Assembly: GCF_021216655.1 (NCBI RefSeq)
Contig: NZ_CP080437.1
Span: 3,207,839-3,271,838 of the forward strand
Length of the DNA stretch: 64,000 nucleotides
From: Clavibacter michiganensis
GTDB taxonomy: Bacteria; Actinomycetota; Actinomycetes; Actinomycetales; Microbacteriaceae
Reading direction: 5' to 3'
Below the pieces are notes generated by a model. The model had not been told where the DNA came from. It saw only the letters and a program-made list of their open reading frames with translations, and ran no database searches. Both the position numbers and the translations under genes were made by a program. Positions 56,442 through 64,000 of the stretch are shown piece by piece (the first letter of the stretch is position 1; each line of letters opens with the position of its first letter).

Positions 56442-58331
56442 ATGACGAGGATGGGCGACATCGCCGCGGGCGGCGGGATGCGCGGGGGCGGCGGACGCCG
56501 CGGACGGGTGAGCGCGGCCGACGCCGAGGCGCAGCGCAGGGCGAACGCCGAGGCGCCGCGCGTCGAGAACCTGCTGGGCCGGATCGCCGAGCTGTTCCGC
56601 CCGCACCGCCGGGCGCTGGTCCTCACGATCGCGCTCGTGCTGGTCGGCGCGGGCCTCACGGTCGTGCCGCCGCTGCTCACGCAGCAGGCCTTCGACCGCG
56701 GGCTCTTCCCGCCGACGGGCGGCCCGGACATCCCGGTGCTCGTCGAGCTCGTCGCCATCATGATCGCGATCTGGGTCGCGGGGGCGGGCCTCGGCGTCTG
56801 GCAGACGTACCTCACCGCGACGGTCGGCAACCGGGTCATGGGATCCATGCGCGTCGACCTGTTCCGCCACCTGCAGAGCATGGAGCTCGGCTTCTTCACG
56901 CGCACGAAGACGGGCGTGATCCAGTCCAGGCTGCAGAACGACGTGGGCGGCGTCGCCGCGGTCCTCACCAACACGGTCTCGAGCGTGCTCGGCAACACCG
57001 TGACCGTCATCGCGGCGCTCGTCGCGATGATCGTGCTCAACTGGCAGCTGACCCTGGTGGCCGTCGTGCTGATGCCCGTGCTCGTCATCGCGCAGCGGCG
57101 CGTGGGCCAGGTGCGGGCGCGCATCGCGTCCAAGACGCAGGAGTCGCTGTCGGACATGACCGCGATCACGCAGGAGACGCTCTCGGTCTCCGGGATCCTG
57201 CTCTCGAAGAGCTTCAACCGGCAGGCCGCGGAGACCGAGCGCTACGAGGCCGAGAACCGCACCCAGATCCGGCTGCAGGTCAGCCAGCAGATGAGCGGGC
57301 AGTGGTTCTTCGCGCTCGTGCAGATCTTCCTGTCGATCATCCCCGCCATCGTCTACGTGGTCGCGGGCTTCCTCATCACGGGCGGCGTCAGCGTCACGGC
57401 GGGCACCATCGTCGCCTTCACGACCGTGCAGGCGCGGCTCATGTGGCCGCTCATCGGCCTGATGCGCGTGGCGCTCGACCTCCAGACCTCCGGCGCCCTG
57501 TTCGCCCGCATCTTCGAGTACCTCGACCTCGAGCCCGCGATCCGCGACCGGCACGACGCCCGTCAGGTGGCCGCGGGCCCGTCCCTCGGCCGCGTCGCGT
57601 TCGACGACGTGCGCTTCTCCTACCCCGACACGCGGGCGGGCGAGCGGCCGACGCTCGACGGCATGTCGTTCGAGATCCAGCCGGGCCAGTTCGCGGCGTT
57701 CGTGGGGCCGTCGGGCGCGGGCAAGACCACGGTGTCGTACCTCATCCCGCGCTTCCACGACGTGACGGGCGGACGCGTGCTGTTCTCGGGCGAGGACGTG
57801 CGCGACCTCGAGCAGGAGTCGCTGCTGGAGAACATCGGCATAGTGAGCCAGGAGACGTACCTCTTCCACGCCACCATCGGCGAGAACCTCCGCTACGCGC
57901 GGCCTGGCGCCACGCAGGAGCAGATCGAGCACGCGGCGCGCGCCGCGAACATCCACCCGACCATCGAGTCGTTCCCCGACGGCTACGACACGCTCGTGGG
58001 GGAGCGCGGCTACCGGCTGTCCGGCGGCGAGAAGCAGCGCATCGCCATCGCGCGCGTGCTGCTCAAGGACCCGGCCGTGCTGATCCTCGACGAGGCCACG
58101 AGCGCGCTCGACGCGATCTCGGAGCGCGTCGTGCAGCAGGCGCTCGACACGGCGTCACGCGGCCGCACCACGATCGCGATCGCGCACCGGCTCTCGACCG
58201 TGGTGGACGCCGACGTGATCTTCGTGGTCGTCGCCGGCCGCATCGTCGAGCAGGGCACCCACGTCGAGCTGCTCGCCCGCGGTGGCGAGTACGCGCGGCT
58301 CTACAGCGACCAGCGCACCGCGGCCGCCTGA
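56442..58331 (+). CDS. ABC transporter, fused membrane and ATPase domains (exporter half)
   Basis: 629 residues. A Gly/Arg-rich N terminus precedes six helices (about 65-360) and a nucleotide-binding domain. It has Walker A VGPSGAGKTTVSYL, signature LSGGEKQRIAIAR, Walker B VLILDEATSALD and H-loop IAIAHRLSTV, all intact. It acts as a homodimer or with another half-transporter to export lipids, drugs or peptides, like MsbA/LmrA-type proteins. It stands alone with its own promoter. An alternative start is ATG 56451. Confidence 0.93.
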   Translation: MTRMGDIAAGGGMRGGGGRRGRVSAADAEAQRRANAEAPRVENLLGRIAELFRPHRRALVLTIALVLVGAGLTVVPPLLTQQAFDRGLFPPTGGPDIPVLVELVAIMIAIWVAGAGLGVWQTYLTATVGNRVMGSMRVDLFRHLQSMELGFFTRTKTGVIQSRLQNDVGGVAAVLTNTVSSVLGNTVTVIAALVAMIVLNWQLTLVAVVLMPVLVIAQRRVGQVRARIASKTQESLSDMTAITQETLSVSGILLSKSFNRQAAETERYEAENRTQIRLQVSQQMSGQWFFALVQIFLSIIPAIVYVVAGFLITGGVSVTAGTIVAFTTVQARLMWPLIGLMRVALDLQTSGALFARIFEYLDLEPAIRDRHDARQVAAGPSLGRVAFDDVRFSYPDTRAGERPTLDGMSFEIQPGQFAAFVGPSGAGKTTVSYLIPRFHDVTGGRVLFSGEDVRDLEQESLLENIGIVSQETYLFHATIGENLRYARPGATQEQIEHAARAANIHPTIESFPDGYDTLVGERGYRLSGGEKQRIAIARVLLKDPAVLILDEATSALDAISERVVQQALDTASRGRTTIAIAHRLSTVVDADVIFVVVAGRIVEQGTHVELLARGGEYARLYSDQRTAAA

Positions 58332-58357
58332 CCCCGGACGCACGACCCCGGACGCAC
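58330..58357. repeat. 14-base tandem duplication after the ABC exporter stop
   Basis: GACCCCGGACGCAC occurs twice back to back (58330-58343 and 58344-58357), beginning within the stop codon. Confidence 0.9.
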
Positions 58358-58390
58358 CGCCGCCCGCCGGCGACGGCGGACGGGCGGTGC
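58354..58390. terminator. Bidirectional terminator between exporter and DUF305 gene
   Basis: GCACCGCC (58354-58361) pairs with GGCGGTGC (58383-58390); an inner CCGCC/GGCGG stem (58364-58368 with 58375-58379) extends it. The second 14-base repeat overlaps the outer arm. Confidence 0.65.
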
Positions 58391-58401
58391 GACGGAGCGG
58401 C

Positions 58402-59169
58402 TCAGGAGCGGGCGTCGAGCAGCTGCTGCATGTACAGGATCTCCTTGTCCTGGATCATGACCATGCCGTTGGCGAGGTCCGTGACCAGGGGATTCCGCGA
58501 GCGGTCGAGCAGGCCCTGCGCCATCTCGACGCCGCCGCGGTGGTGGGCGATCATCAGCGTCAGGAACTCCCGCTCGGCCTCCACGCCCGTGAGCGACTGC
58601 AGCTCGTCGAGGTCGGCCTGCGACGCGAGGCCGGGCATCGTCGCGCCGGGGGTCATGTCCATCGAGGAGTGGTCGGTCTTGCCGTCGAGCGTCGGCAGCG
58701 TCATCCACGTCATGCGCGGCTGCGACGGCGCCTGGTCGAGGCCCCATGACGTGAGGAACGCGTACATCTGGCCGGCCTGCTGGGCCTGCGCCTGCGCGAT
58801 GTCCTGCGCGATGAGCTTGACCTCGGGGTCGTCCGTGCGGTCGATGATCATGAGCGACATCTGCACGGCCTGCTCGTGGTGCACCTGCATGTCGCGGGAG
58901 AAGCCGGCCTCCGCGCTGTTCGTGCTGGGAGTGAGGGCCGAGACGGGCGCGGTGACCCGGCCGACGAGGAGCCCGGCGACCACGAGCGCCACTGCGACGA
59001 TGCCGGCGGCGAGGCCGATGCGGATCCGGCGGCCGCGGGCGCGCGTCGCCTCGCCGTGCGCGACGAGGCCCTGGAGCTCCTCCTCGCGGATGTCGTCGTC
59101 CGGGACGTGGTCGACGACCACGTCCCCGTCGTCCTGGCGGTCGGACGCGCCTGTGCCGCGGTCGGTCAC
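58402..59169 (-). CDS. Membrane-anchored DUF305 protein
   Basis: 255 residues. An acidic cytoplasmic start, one helix (about 52-72, IGLAAGIVAVALVVAGLLVG) and an external DUF305 four-helix ferritin-like domain. The repeated metal-binding-type motifs MQVHHEQAVQMSLMI and MIAHHRGGVEMAQGLL are clear, plus a Met-rich stretch (MTWMTLP, MDMTPGATMPG). DUF305 proteins such as cyanobacterial CopM bind copper; that role is inferred here. Starts GTG 2 bases after the DUF3105 stop, so co-translated. Confidence 0.87.
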   Translation of the reverse strand: MTDRGTGASDRQDDGDVVVDHVPDDDIREEELQGLVAHGEATRARGRRIRIGLAAGIVAVALVVAGLLVGRVTAPVSALTPSTNSAEAGFSRDMQVHHEQAVQMSLMIIDRTDDPEVKLIAQDIAQAQAQQAGQMYAFLTSWGLDQAPSQPRMTWMTLPTLDGKTDHSSMDMTPGATMPGLASQADLDELQSLTGVEAEREFLTLMIAHHRGGVEMAQGLLDRSRNPLVTDLANGMVMIQDKEILYMQQLLDARS

Positions 59170-59171
59170 GG

Positions 59172-59915
59172 TCAGCTGACCCGACCCTCGCCCTCGAGGG
59201 CGCCGGTGCACGCGGCGCCGGCCTCGGGGGCGTTCGGGCTCTTCCAGTACTTGGCCATGAAGTCCTTGATGCGCTGGTCGTCGATCGAGTCGACCTTCAC
59301 CTGCGCGCCCCACGCGGACAGCGCGATGGGGGTGTCGAGGCCGTCGTACGGCGACATGGTGACGTAGCCGCCGAACGACTCCGCGTACTTCTGCAGCTTC
59401 GACAGGTCGTCGCCGGTGACCTTGGCGGCGTCGTACGTGATCCAGACGGCGCCGTGCTCGAGGTCGTGCACCGCGTTCTCGTTCGGCTGCGGCTGGTCGT
59501 AGATGCCGCAGTTGAGCCACATGGCGTTGTGCTCGCCGCCGGCGGGCGGGCTCATGCCGTCGTACAGCCCGGCGTAGTCGACCGGGGTCTGCACGTGCGT
59601 GCTGGGCAGGGAGTCCCAGGTGCGGAGGCCCTCGATGCTGATGTCGGCCGGATCCTGCTTCGGCGTGCCGCTCGAGACGACCACGCCGATGACGACGGCG
59701 ACCACGGCGACGGCGGCCACGGATCCCGTGATGATGCCGATGAGCCGGTTGCGGCGCGCGCGGTCTTGCTGCTTCTTCAGCGCCGCCACCTTCTCGGCGC
59801 GGCGGGCCTCGCGCTGCTGCTTGACCGTGAGGTCCTTCTGGGCCTGCTTGGCGGTCGGCGGGACGGGCCGTCCGCTCTCGTCGCCGGAGGGCGTGGTGTC
59901 GTCGCGTCGCGCCAC
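59172..59915 (-). CDS. Membrane-anchored DUF3105 protein
   Basis: 247 residues. A Lys/Arg/Gln-rich, likely helical cytoplasmic head (about 15-60, KQQREARRAEKVAALKKQQD) leads into one helix (about 60-85) and an external DUF3105 domain with HNAMWLNCGIYDQPQPNENA, VHDLEHGAVWITY and the closing Cys region AGAACTGALEG. The paired His/Cys could bind metal. The GTG follows AAGGACCCTCC; the minus-strand -10 is TATCCT (59955-59950). It forms a two-gene unit with DUF305, an arrangement frequent in actinobacteria. Confidence 0.85.
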   Translation of the reverse strand: MARRDDTTPSGDESGRPVPPTAKQAQKDLTVKQQREARRAEKVAALKKQQDRARRNRLIGIITGSVAAVAVVAVVIGVVVSSGTPKQDPADISIEGLRTWDSLPSTHVQTPVDYAGLYDGMSPPAGGEHNAMWLNCGIYDQPQPNENAVHDLEHGAVWITYDAAKVTGDDLSKLQKYAESFGGYVTMSPYDGLDTPIALSAWGAQVKVDSIDDQRIKDFMAKYWKSPNAPEAGAACTGALEGEGRVS

Positions 59916-59949
59916 GGAGGGTCCTTCTCTGCTGGGGGAATGTGCGGCA

Positions 59950-59955
59950 AGGATA
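59950..59955 (-). promoter_or_regulatory. -10 box of the DUF3105-DUF305 unit
   Basis: TATCCT on the minus strand predicts a start near 59943 and a leader of about 28 bases with an AAGGA ribosome site. No good -35 is seen. Confidence 0.45.
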
Positions 59956-60025
59956 CCGGCCCGGCCTGGACGGACCCTGCCCGCACGGGTCGCTCCGGCC
60001 CCGTAACACGGTGAGGGCACGCGCC

Positions 60026-60031
60026 TACACT
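60026..60031 (+). promoter_or_regulatory. -10 box upstream of cystathionine beta-synthase
   Basis: TACACT predicts a start near 60038 and a leader of about 47 bases containing CGGGAG. The -35 region is weak (GTAACA). Confidence 0.4.
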
Positions 60032-60084
60032 GGACGGGCGGGCCCACCGGCCCGCGCACCTCGAAGCCGGGAGCGCCACCTCAC

Positions 60085-61449
60085 GTGAAGTACGCCGACA
60101 CGATCCTCGACCTGATCGGGAACACCCCGCTCGTGAAGCTCAACAAGGTGGTCGAGGGGATCTCGGCGACCGTGCTGGTGAAGGTGGAGTACCTGAACCC
60201 CGGTGGCAGCGCCAAGGACCGCATCGCGACGCGCATCATCGACGCCGCCGAGCGCGACGGCAAGCTGAAGCCCGGCGGCACCATCGTCGAGCCCACCTCG
60301 GGCAACACCGGCGTCGGCCTCGCGCTCGTCGCGCAGCAGCGCGGCTACCGCTGCGTGTTCGTGCTCCCGGACAAGGTCGGCGAGGACAAGCGGAACGTGC
60401 TGACGGCCTACGGCGCCGAGATCGTGGTCACGCCCACCTCCGTGGCGCCCGACCACCCCGACTCCTACTACTCGGTGAGCGACCGGCTCGCGCGCGAGAT
60501 CCCCGGCGCGTTCAAGCCCGACCAGTACTCCAACCCCAACGGGCCGCTCAGCCACTACGAGACCACGGGTCCCGAGATCTGGCGCGACACCGAGGGGGAG
60601 ATCACGCACTTCGTCGCCGGCGTCGGCACGGGCGGCACCATCAGCGGCGTCGGCCGCTACCTCAAGGAGGTCTCCGAGGGGCGGGTGCGAATCGTCGGCG
60701 CCGACCCCGAGGGATCCGTGTACTCCGGCGGCACCGGCCGCCCGTACCTCGTCGAGGGCGTGGGCGAGGACTTCTGGCCGGCGGCGTACGACCCCGACGT
60801 CGTCGACGAGGTCATCGCCTCCAGCGACCAGGAGTCGTTCGACATGACCCTGCGGCTCGCGCGCGAGGAGGGCCTGCTCGTCGGCGGATCCAGCGGCATG
60901 GCCGTCGTCTCCGCCCTCAAGGCCGCGAGGCACCTCGGCCCCGACGACGTGATGGTGATACTCCTGCCCGACGGCGGCCGCGGCTACCTCGGCAAGATCT
61001 TCAACGAGAAGTGGATGCAGTCGTACGGCTTCGCCCGCGTCAACGGCCAGCGCACGGTCGCCGACGTCATGAGCGCCAAGACCGGCAGCCTGCCCGACCT
61101 CGTGCACGCGCACCCGAACGACACCATCCGCGACGCGATCCGCATCATGACCGAGTACGACGTCTCGCAACTGCCCGTGCTCACGGCCGAGCCGCCCGTC
61201 GTCATGGGCGAGGTCGCCGGCGCGGTCGACGAGCGCAGCCTGCTGGAGCTCGTCTTCAGCGGGCGCGCGCAGCTGTCCGACCAGGTCGGCCCGTTCGCGG
61301 GCGCGCCGTTCGGCCTCATCGGCGTCAACGAGACGGTGCCCGACGCGTGGAGCGCGCTCGGATCCGCCGACGCCCTCATGGTGAGCGACGGCGGCAAGCC
61401 CGTGGGCGTGCTCACGCGGCACGACCTCCTCACCTACCTCACCGACTGA
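60085..61449 (+). CDS. cbs: Cystathionine beta-synthase
   Basis: 454 residues. A fold-type II PLP domain (1-320) with catalytic Lys44 in NPGGSAKDRI and phosphate loop GVGTGGTISG, then a tandem CBS pair (about 340-452, containing AIRIMTEYDVSQLPVL and LMVSDGGKPVGVLTRHDLL). The regulatory CBS pair separates it from plain cysteine synthases. It condenses serine with homocysteine to cystathionine. The GTG start has GGGAG about 13 bases upstream. The next gene encodes the partner gamma-enzyme 47 bases downstream. Confidence 0.92.
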   Translation: MKYADTILDLIGNTPLVKLNKVVEGISATVLVKVEYLNPGGSAKDRIATRIIDAAERDGKLKPGGTIVEPTSGNTGVGLALVAQQRGYRCVFVLPDKVGEDKRNVLTAYGAEIVVTPTSVAPDHPDSYYSVSDRLAREIPGAFKPDQYSNPNGPLSHYETTGPEIWRDTEGEITHFVAGVGTGGTISGVGRYLKEVSEGRVRIVGADPEGSVYSGGTGRPYLVEGVGEDFWPAAYDPDVVDEVIASSDQESFDMTLRLAREEGLLVGGSSGMAVVSALKAARHLGPDDVMVILLPDGGRGYLGKIFNEKWMQSYGFARVNGQRTVADVMSAKTGSLPDLVHAHPNDTIRDAIRIMTEYDVSQLPVLTAEPPVVMGEVAGAVDERSLLELVFSGRAQLSDQVGPFAGAPFGLIGVNETVPDAWSALGSADALMVSDGGKPVGVLTRHDLLTYLTD

Positions 61450-61496
61450 TCCGCCGGCCCGGCCCGCGCGCACACCCACCCAGAGAGACGAGCACC

Positions 61497-62669
61497 GTGA
61501 GCGACAAGCACGACTTCGACACCCGCGCGATCCACGCCGGACAGGACCCGGATCCCACCACGGGCGCCGTCATCCCGCCGCTCTACCTCACGAGCACCTT
61601 CGTGCAGGACGGGATCGGCGGGCTCCGCGAGGGCTACGAGTACGCGCGGAGCGCCAACCCCACGCGCACCGGCCTGCAGGAGCTGCTCGCGTCGCTCGAG
61701 AAGGGGAAGCACGCGTTCTCGTTCGCCTCGGGGCTCGCCGCGGAGGACACGCTGCTGCGCGCGATCACCCGCCCCGGCGACCGCATCGTGCTGAGCGACG
61801 ACGTGTACGGCGGCACCTACCGCCTCCTCACGCGCGTGCTCGGCGACTGGGGGATCGTCGTCGAGACCGTCGACATGAGCGACCTCGCCGCGGTCGAGCG
61901 GGTGCTCGGTTCCGGGCCGGCGAAGGTCCTCTGGGTCGAGACGCCCAGCAACCCGCTCATGAAGATCAGCGACATCCGCGCGCTCGCCGACCTCGGCCAC
62001 GCAGCGGGCGCCACGGTCGTCGTCGACAACACGTTCGCGTCGCCGTACCTCCAGCAGCCGCTGACGCTCGGCGCCGACGTGGTCGTGCACTCGACCACCA
62101 AGTACCTGGGCGGCCACTCCGACGTGCTCGGCGGCGCCGTGGTCCTCGACGACGACGCGCTCGCCGAGAAGGTCGGCTTCCTGCAGTTCGCGGTCGGCGC
62201 CGTCTCCGGCCCCATGGACGCCTGGCTCACGACCCGCGGGATCAAGACACTCGCCGTCCGCGTCGAGCGCCACTCCGCGAACGCCGAGGAGATCGCCGCC
62301 TTCCTGCAGCAGCACCCCGACGTCACGGCCGTGCACTACCCGGGCCTGCCGGAGCACCCGGGCCACGACATCGCCAAGGCCCAGATGACGGGCTTCGGCG
62401 GCATGATCTCGTTCCAGGTGCGCGGGGGAGCGAAGGCCGCGCGCCGCGTGGTCGAGGGCACGCGCGTGTTCCAGCTCGCGGAGTCGCTCGGCGGCGTCGA
62501 GTCGCTCATCAGCTACCCGTCCGAGATGACGCACGCGTCCGTCAAGGGCACGCCGCTCGAGGTCCCTGGCGACCTGGTGCGCCTGTCGGTCGGCATCGAG
62601 TCCGTCGAGGACCTCGTCGTCGACCTCGAGCGCGCGCTCGGCAAGGCCCTCAAGCAGGGCAAGCACTAG
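61497..62669 (+). CDS. Cystathionine gamma-synthase/lyase family PLP enzyme
   Basis: 390 residues. The Cys/Met-metabolism PLP signature is STTKYLGGHSDVLGG with Lys202. FDTRAIHAGQDPDPTTGAVI starts the protein, and YEYARSANPTRTGLQELLASLE is the substrate/tetramer region. With cbs just upstream it may act as a gamma-lyase producing cysteine (reverse transsulfuration), but sequence alone does not separate lyase from synthase (MetB). GTG start, weak GAGAGACGAG site. Confidence 0.93.
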   Translation: MSDKHDFDTRAIHAGQDPDPTTGAVIPPLYLTSTFVQDGIGGLREGYEYARSANPTRTGLQELLASLEKGKHAFSFASGLAAEDTLLRAITRPGDRIVLSDDVYGGTYRLLTRVLGDWGIVVETVDMSDLAAVERVLGSGPAKVLWVETPSNPLMKISDIRALADLGHAAGATVVVDNTFASPYLQQPLTLGADVVVHSTTKYLGGHSDVLGGAVVLDDDALAEKVGFLQFAVGAVSGPMDAWLTTRGIKTLAVRVERHSANAEEIAAFLQQHPDVTAVHYPGLPEHPGHDIAKAQMTGFGGMISFQVRGGAKAARRVVEGTRVFQLAESLGGVESLISYPSEMTHASVKGTPLEVPGDLVRLSVGIESVEDLVVDLERALGKALKQGKH

Positions 62670-62676
62670 GCGGGAC

Positions 62677-62706
62677 CGGCCCGCCGCCTCGACGGGCGGC
62701 GGGCCG
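62677..62706. terminator. Bidirectional terminator after the cystathionine enzymes
   Basis: A 12-bp stem (62677-62688 with 62695-62706) with a TCGACG loop lies between convergent genes, 8 bases after the stop. Confidence 0.85.
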
Positions 62707-62714
62707 CGCAGCCC

Positions 62715-63473
62715 TCAGGGCAGCAGCTCGCGCACGGCCTCGTCGACGCTCACGCCGCGCTCGCGCGCGTGGGCGCTGAGGCGCGCCATCGTGTCGCGGT
62801 CGAGCGCGATCGTGAGCGTGGTGTCGCCGGGCTCCGGCGCGATCTCCTCGTCGAACGCGTCGAAGTCGAACAGGCCCGGCTGCGCGGGCGCCTCGGCTTC
62901 CAGCTCCTCCGCCGCCGCGGTCACGGGATCGGCCGCGCGCTCGGCGTCGGCCGCGACGGCGGCCGTCTCCGTCGTGTCGTCGGGGGAGGCGGCGCCCTCG
63001 TCGGCGTCGTGGCCCGCCCAGCCCGGGCCGGCGGGGATCGCGCTCCGGCCCTGGAACGCGGTCGCCACCGCCCGCGCCCGCACGTCGGCGGCCTCGTTGA
63101 GCGGGTGGTTCGCGTGGCCCTTGACCCACTCGAAGCGGTAGCGGCGGCCCTGGATCTCGGCGTCGATCTCCTTGAGCAGCTCGACGTTGAGCACCGGCTT
63201 GCCGTCGCCCTTCCGCCAGCCCTTCCGCTTCCACCCGGGCATCCACTTGGTGACCGAGTTGATGACGTACTGGCTGTCGCAGAGCACGAGCAGGTCGTCG
63301 TCGAGGTGCGCGGTGGCCCGGAACAGCTCGAGCACCGCCTTGAGCTCGCCCTGGTTGTTGGTCGCGTGCGCCCATCCGCCCGCGGCCCAGTGCTCGTCGT
63401 CGACGTACCAGGCCCAGCCGGCGGGTCCGGGGTTGCCGAGCGCGGATCCGTCTGCCGCGGCGGTGATCGTCAC
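62715..63473 (-). CDS. rnhA: Ribonuclease HI with extra C-terminal ribbon-helix-helix-like segment
   Basis: 252 residues, about 100 longer than a minimal RNase HI. The N-terminal 145 residues have all catalytic residues: Asp8 (ADGSALGNPGPAG), Glu43 (NNQGELKAV), Asp66 (VLCDSQYVI), His120 and Asp130 (VKGHANHPLNEAADVRA). It cuts RNA in RNA-DNA hybrids. After an acidic, Ala/Glu-rich linker (about 150-215), the last 35 residues read TTLTIALDRDTMARLSAHAR followed by ERGVSVDEAVRELLP, a strand-helix-helix like Arc/CopG repressors. GTG start with GAGAGG upstream. Confidence 0.9.
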   Translation of the reverse strand: MTITAAADGSALGNPGPAGWAWYVDDEHWAAGGWAHATNNQGELKAVLELFRATAHLDDDLLVLCDSQYVINSVTKWMPGWKRKGWRKGDGKPVLNVELLKEIDAEIQGRRYRFEWVKGHANHPLNEAADVRARAVATAFQGRSAIPAGPGWAGHDADEGAASPDDTTETAAVAADAERAADPVTAAAEELEAEAPAQPGLFDFDAFDEEIAPEPGDTTLTIALDRDTMARLSAHARERGVSVDEAVRELLP

Positions 63474-63572
63474 AGGTGGTGCCTCTCGTCGGGTGGACGA
63501 CCAGTCTGCCGCAGCCGTCCGGCCGTGGTCGGCCGCCTCCCCGGTCGGAGGCGATCCGGCACCCATGCGCCG

Positions 63573-63600
63573 TGTGACAGTCACATGTGACAATGTGACA
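63573..63600. promoter_or_regulatory. TGTGAC repeat cluster upstream of a LacI regulator
   Basis: TGTGAC occurs at 63573-63578, 63586-63591 and 63594-63599 on the plus strand, and inverted (GTCACA) at 63580-63585. They form the palindromes TGTGAC-A-GTCACA and GTCACATGTGAC. They lie 50-78 bases before the LacI-type start and about 100 bases from rnhA. Confidence 0.6.
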
Positions 63601-63650
63601 GCTGCGCCAGGAGGCGTCGCCGGGCGGACGCCCGGACGGAGACGGGGTCG

Positions 63651-64000
63651 ATGATGACGACGGAGACGCCGCGCGGCAGGGCGCCCAGCATCCGCGACGT
63701 CGCGCGCCTCGCCGGGGTGTCGCACCAGACGGTCTCGCGCGTGCTCAACGACTCGCCCTCGCTCCGCGCCGAGACCCGCCAGCGCGTGCTCGACGTGATG
63801 GAGCAGGTGCAGTACCGGCCGAACCGCGCCGCCCGCGCCCTCGTGACGAGCCGCTCGCGCACGATCGGCGTGCTCACCGCCCAGAGCTCCCAGTACGGTC
63901 CGGCGTCGTCCATCGCGGCGATCGAAGCGGCGGCCCGCGAGGCCGGGTACCTGGTCACGACCACCAACCTGGCGGCGGACGACGAGGCCGCGATCCAGGT
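63651..64000 (+). CDS. LacI family transcriptional regulator (3' truncated by window edge)
   Basis: About 116 residues are visible before the window ends. The DNA-binding domain APSIRDVARLAGVSHQTVSR followed by VLNDSPSLRAETRQRV is complete, with hinge QYRPNRAARALVTSRS, and the periplasmic-binding-like core begins RTIGVLTAQSSQYGPASSIA. ATG 63651 or 63654 could start; GGAGACGGGGTCG precedes both. The TGTGAC cluster upstream may be its operator. Target genes probably lie to the right of the window. Confidence 0.9.
   Translation, partial: MMTTETPRGRAPSIRDVARLAGVSHQTVSRVLNDSPSLRAETRQRVLDVMEQVQYRPNRAARALVTSRSRTIGVLTAQSSQYGPASSIAAIEAAAREAGYLVTTTNLAADDEAAIQ

Noticed and set aside
63573..63591. Classical CRP site
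   Set aside because: CRP needs TGTGA-N6-TCACA; here the inverted halves are closer together, so the spacing does not fit.

Overview
The window is about 64 kb of very GC-rich actinobacterial chromosome. Third codon positions are almost all G or C, GTG starts are common, and neighbouring genes often overlap by 1 to 8 bases. Gene content and order (ftsH-folE-folP-folBK-panC-lysS-clpC, DUF3180, a tspO-like gene beside marR) and a striking excess of the hexamer GGATCC suggest Microbacteriaceae, most likely Clavibacter or a close relative. That assignment is inference from style and gene order. No phage, insertion sequence, CRISPR array or plasmid function is visible, so this looks like core chromosome carrying one surface-polysaccharide island.

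Layout. (1) 1-18361: an exopolysaccharide locus. It has a truncated glycosyltransferase at the left edge, a CDP-alcohol phosphotransferase, further glycosyltransferases, a 1964-residue secreted PKD/LamG protein, an O-antigen-ligase-like polymerase, a Wzz/BY-kinase and a Wzx-type flippase. A minus-strand block (double GT2, an anchored DUF4352-like protein, a VOC protein) sits inside it. (2) 18525-24398: an SDR-like reductase, a TspO-like protein divergent from a MarR regulator with DUF2071, a GH15 glucoamylase-like enzyme and a macro-domain protein. (3) 24463-24781: tRNA-Glu, tRNA-Asp and tRNA-Phe on the minus strand. (4) 25192-27889: two secreted cell-wall hydrolases with similar coiled-coil heads but different catalytic ends (M23 and NlpC/P60). 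(5) 28040-41564: ppa divergent from tilS-hpt, then ftsH, the folate genes, small membrane and PH-domain proteins, a DUF2520 dehydrogenase (candidate ketopantoate reductase), panC and lysS. (6) 41571-47876: two tiny membrane proteins, clpC with a candidate ClgR site, an NAD-epimerase/aldo-keto reductase pair, and rplJ-rplL with a long leader. (7) 47955-56328: a LuxR-type regulator, MarR plus an MFS exporter, and a LacI-controlled sugar ABC importer. (8) 56442-64000: an ABC exporter, DUF3105/DUF305 proteins, cystathionine beta-synthase and gamma-synthase, an RNase HI with an extra C-terminal module, and the start of another LacI regulator.

How the parts work together. The EPS locus holds the parts expected of a Wzx/Wzy-type capsule or slime pathway: repeat-unit assembly, flipping, polymerisation and length control. 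The folate/pantothenate block supplies cofactors, beside protein quality control (FtsH, ClpC). The two sulfur genes form the reverse-transsulfuration pair homocysteine to cystathionine to cysteine, or run toward methionine if the second enzyme acts as a synthase. Several promoters place the -10 box 6-7 bases before the start codon, indicating leaderless mRNAs.
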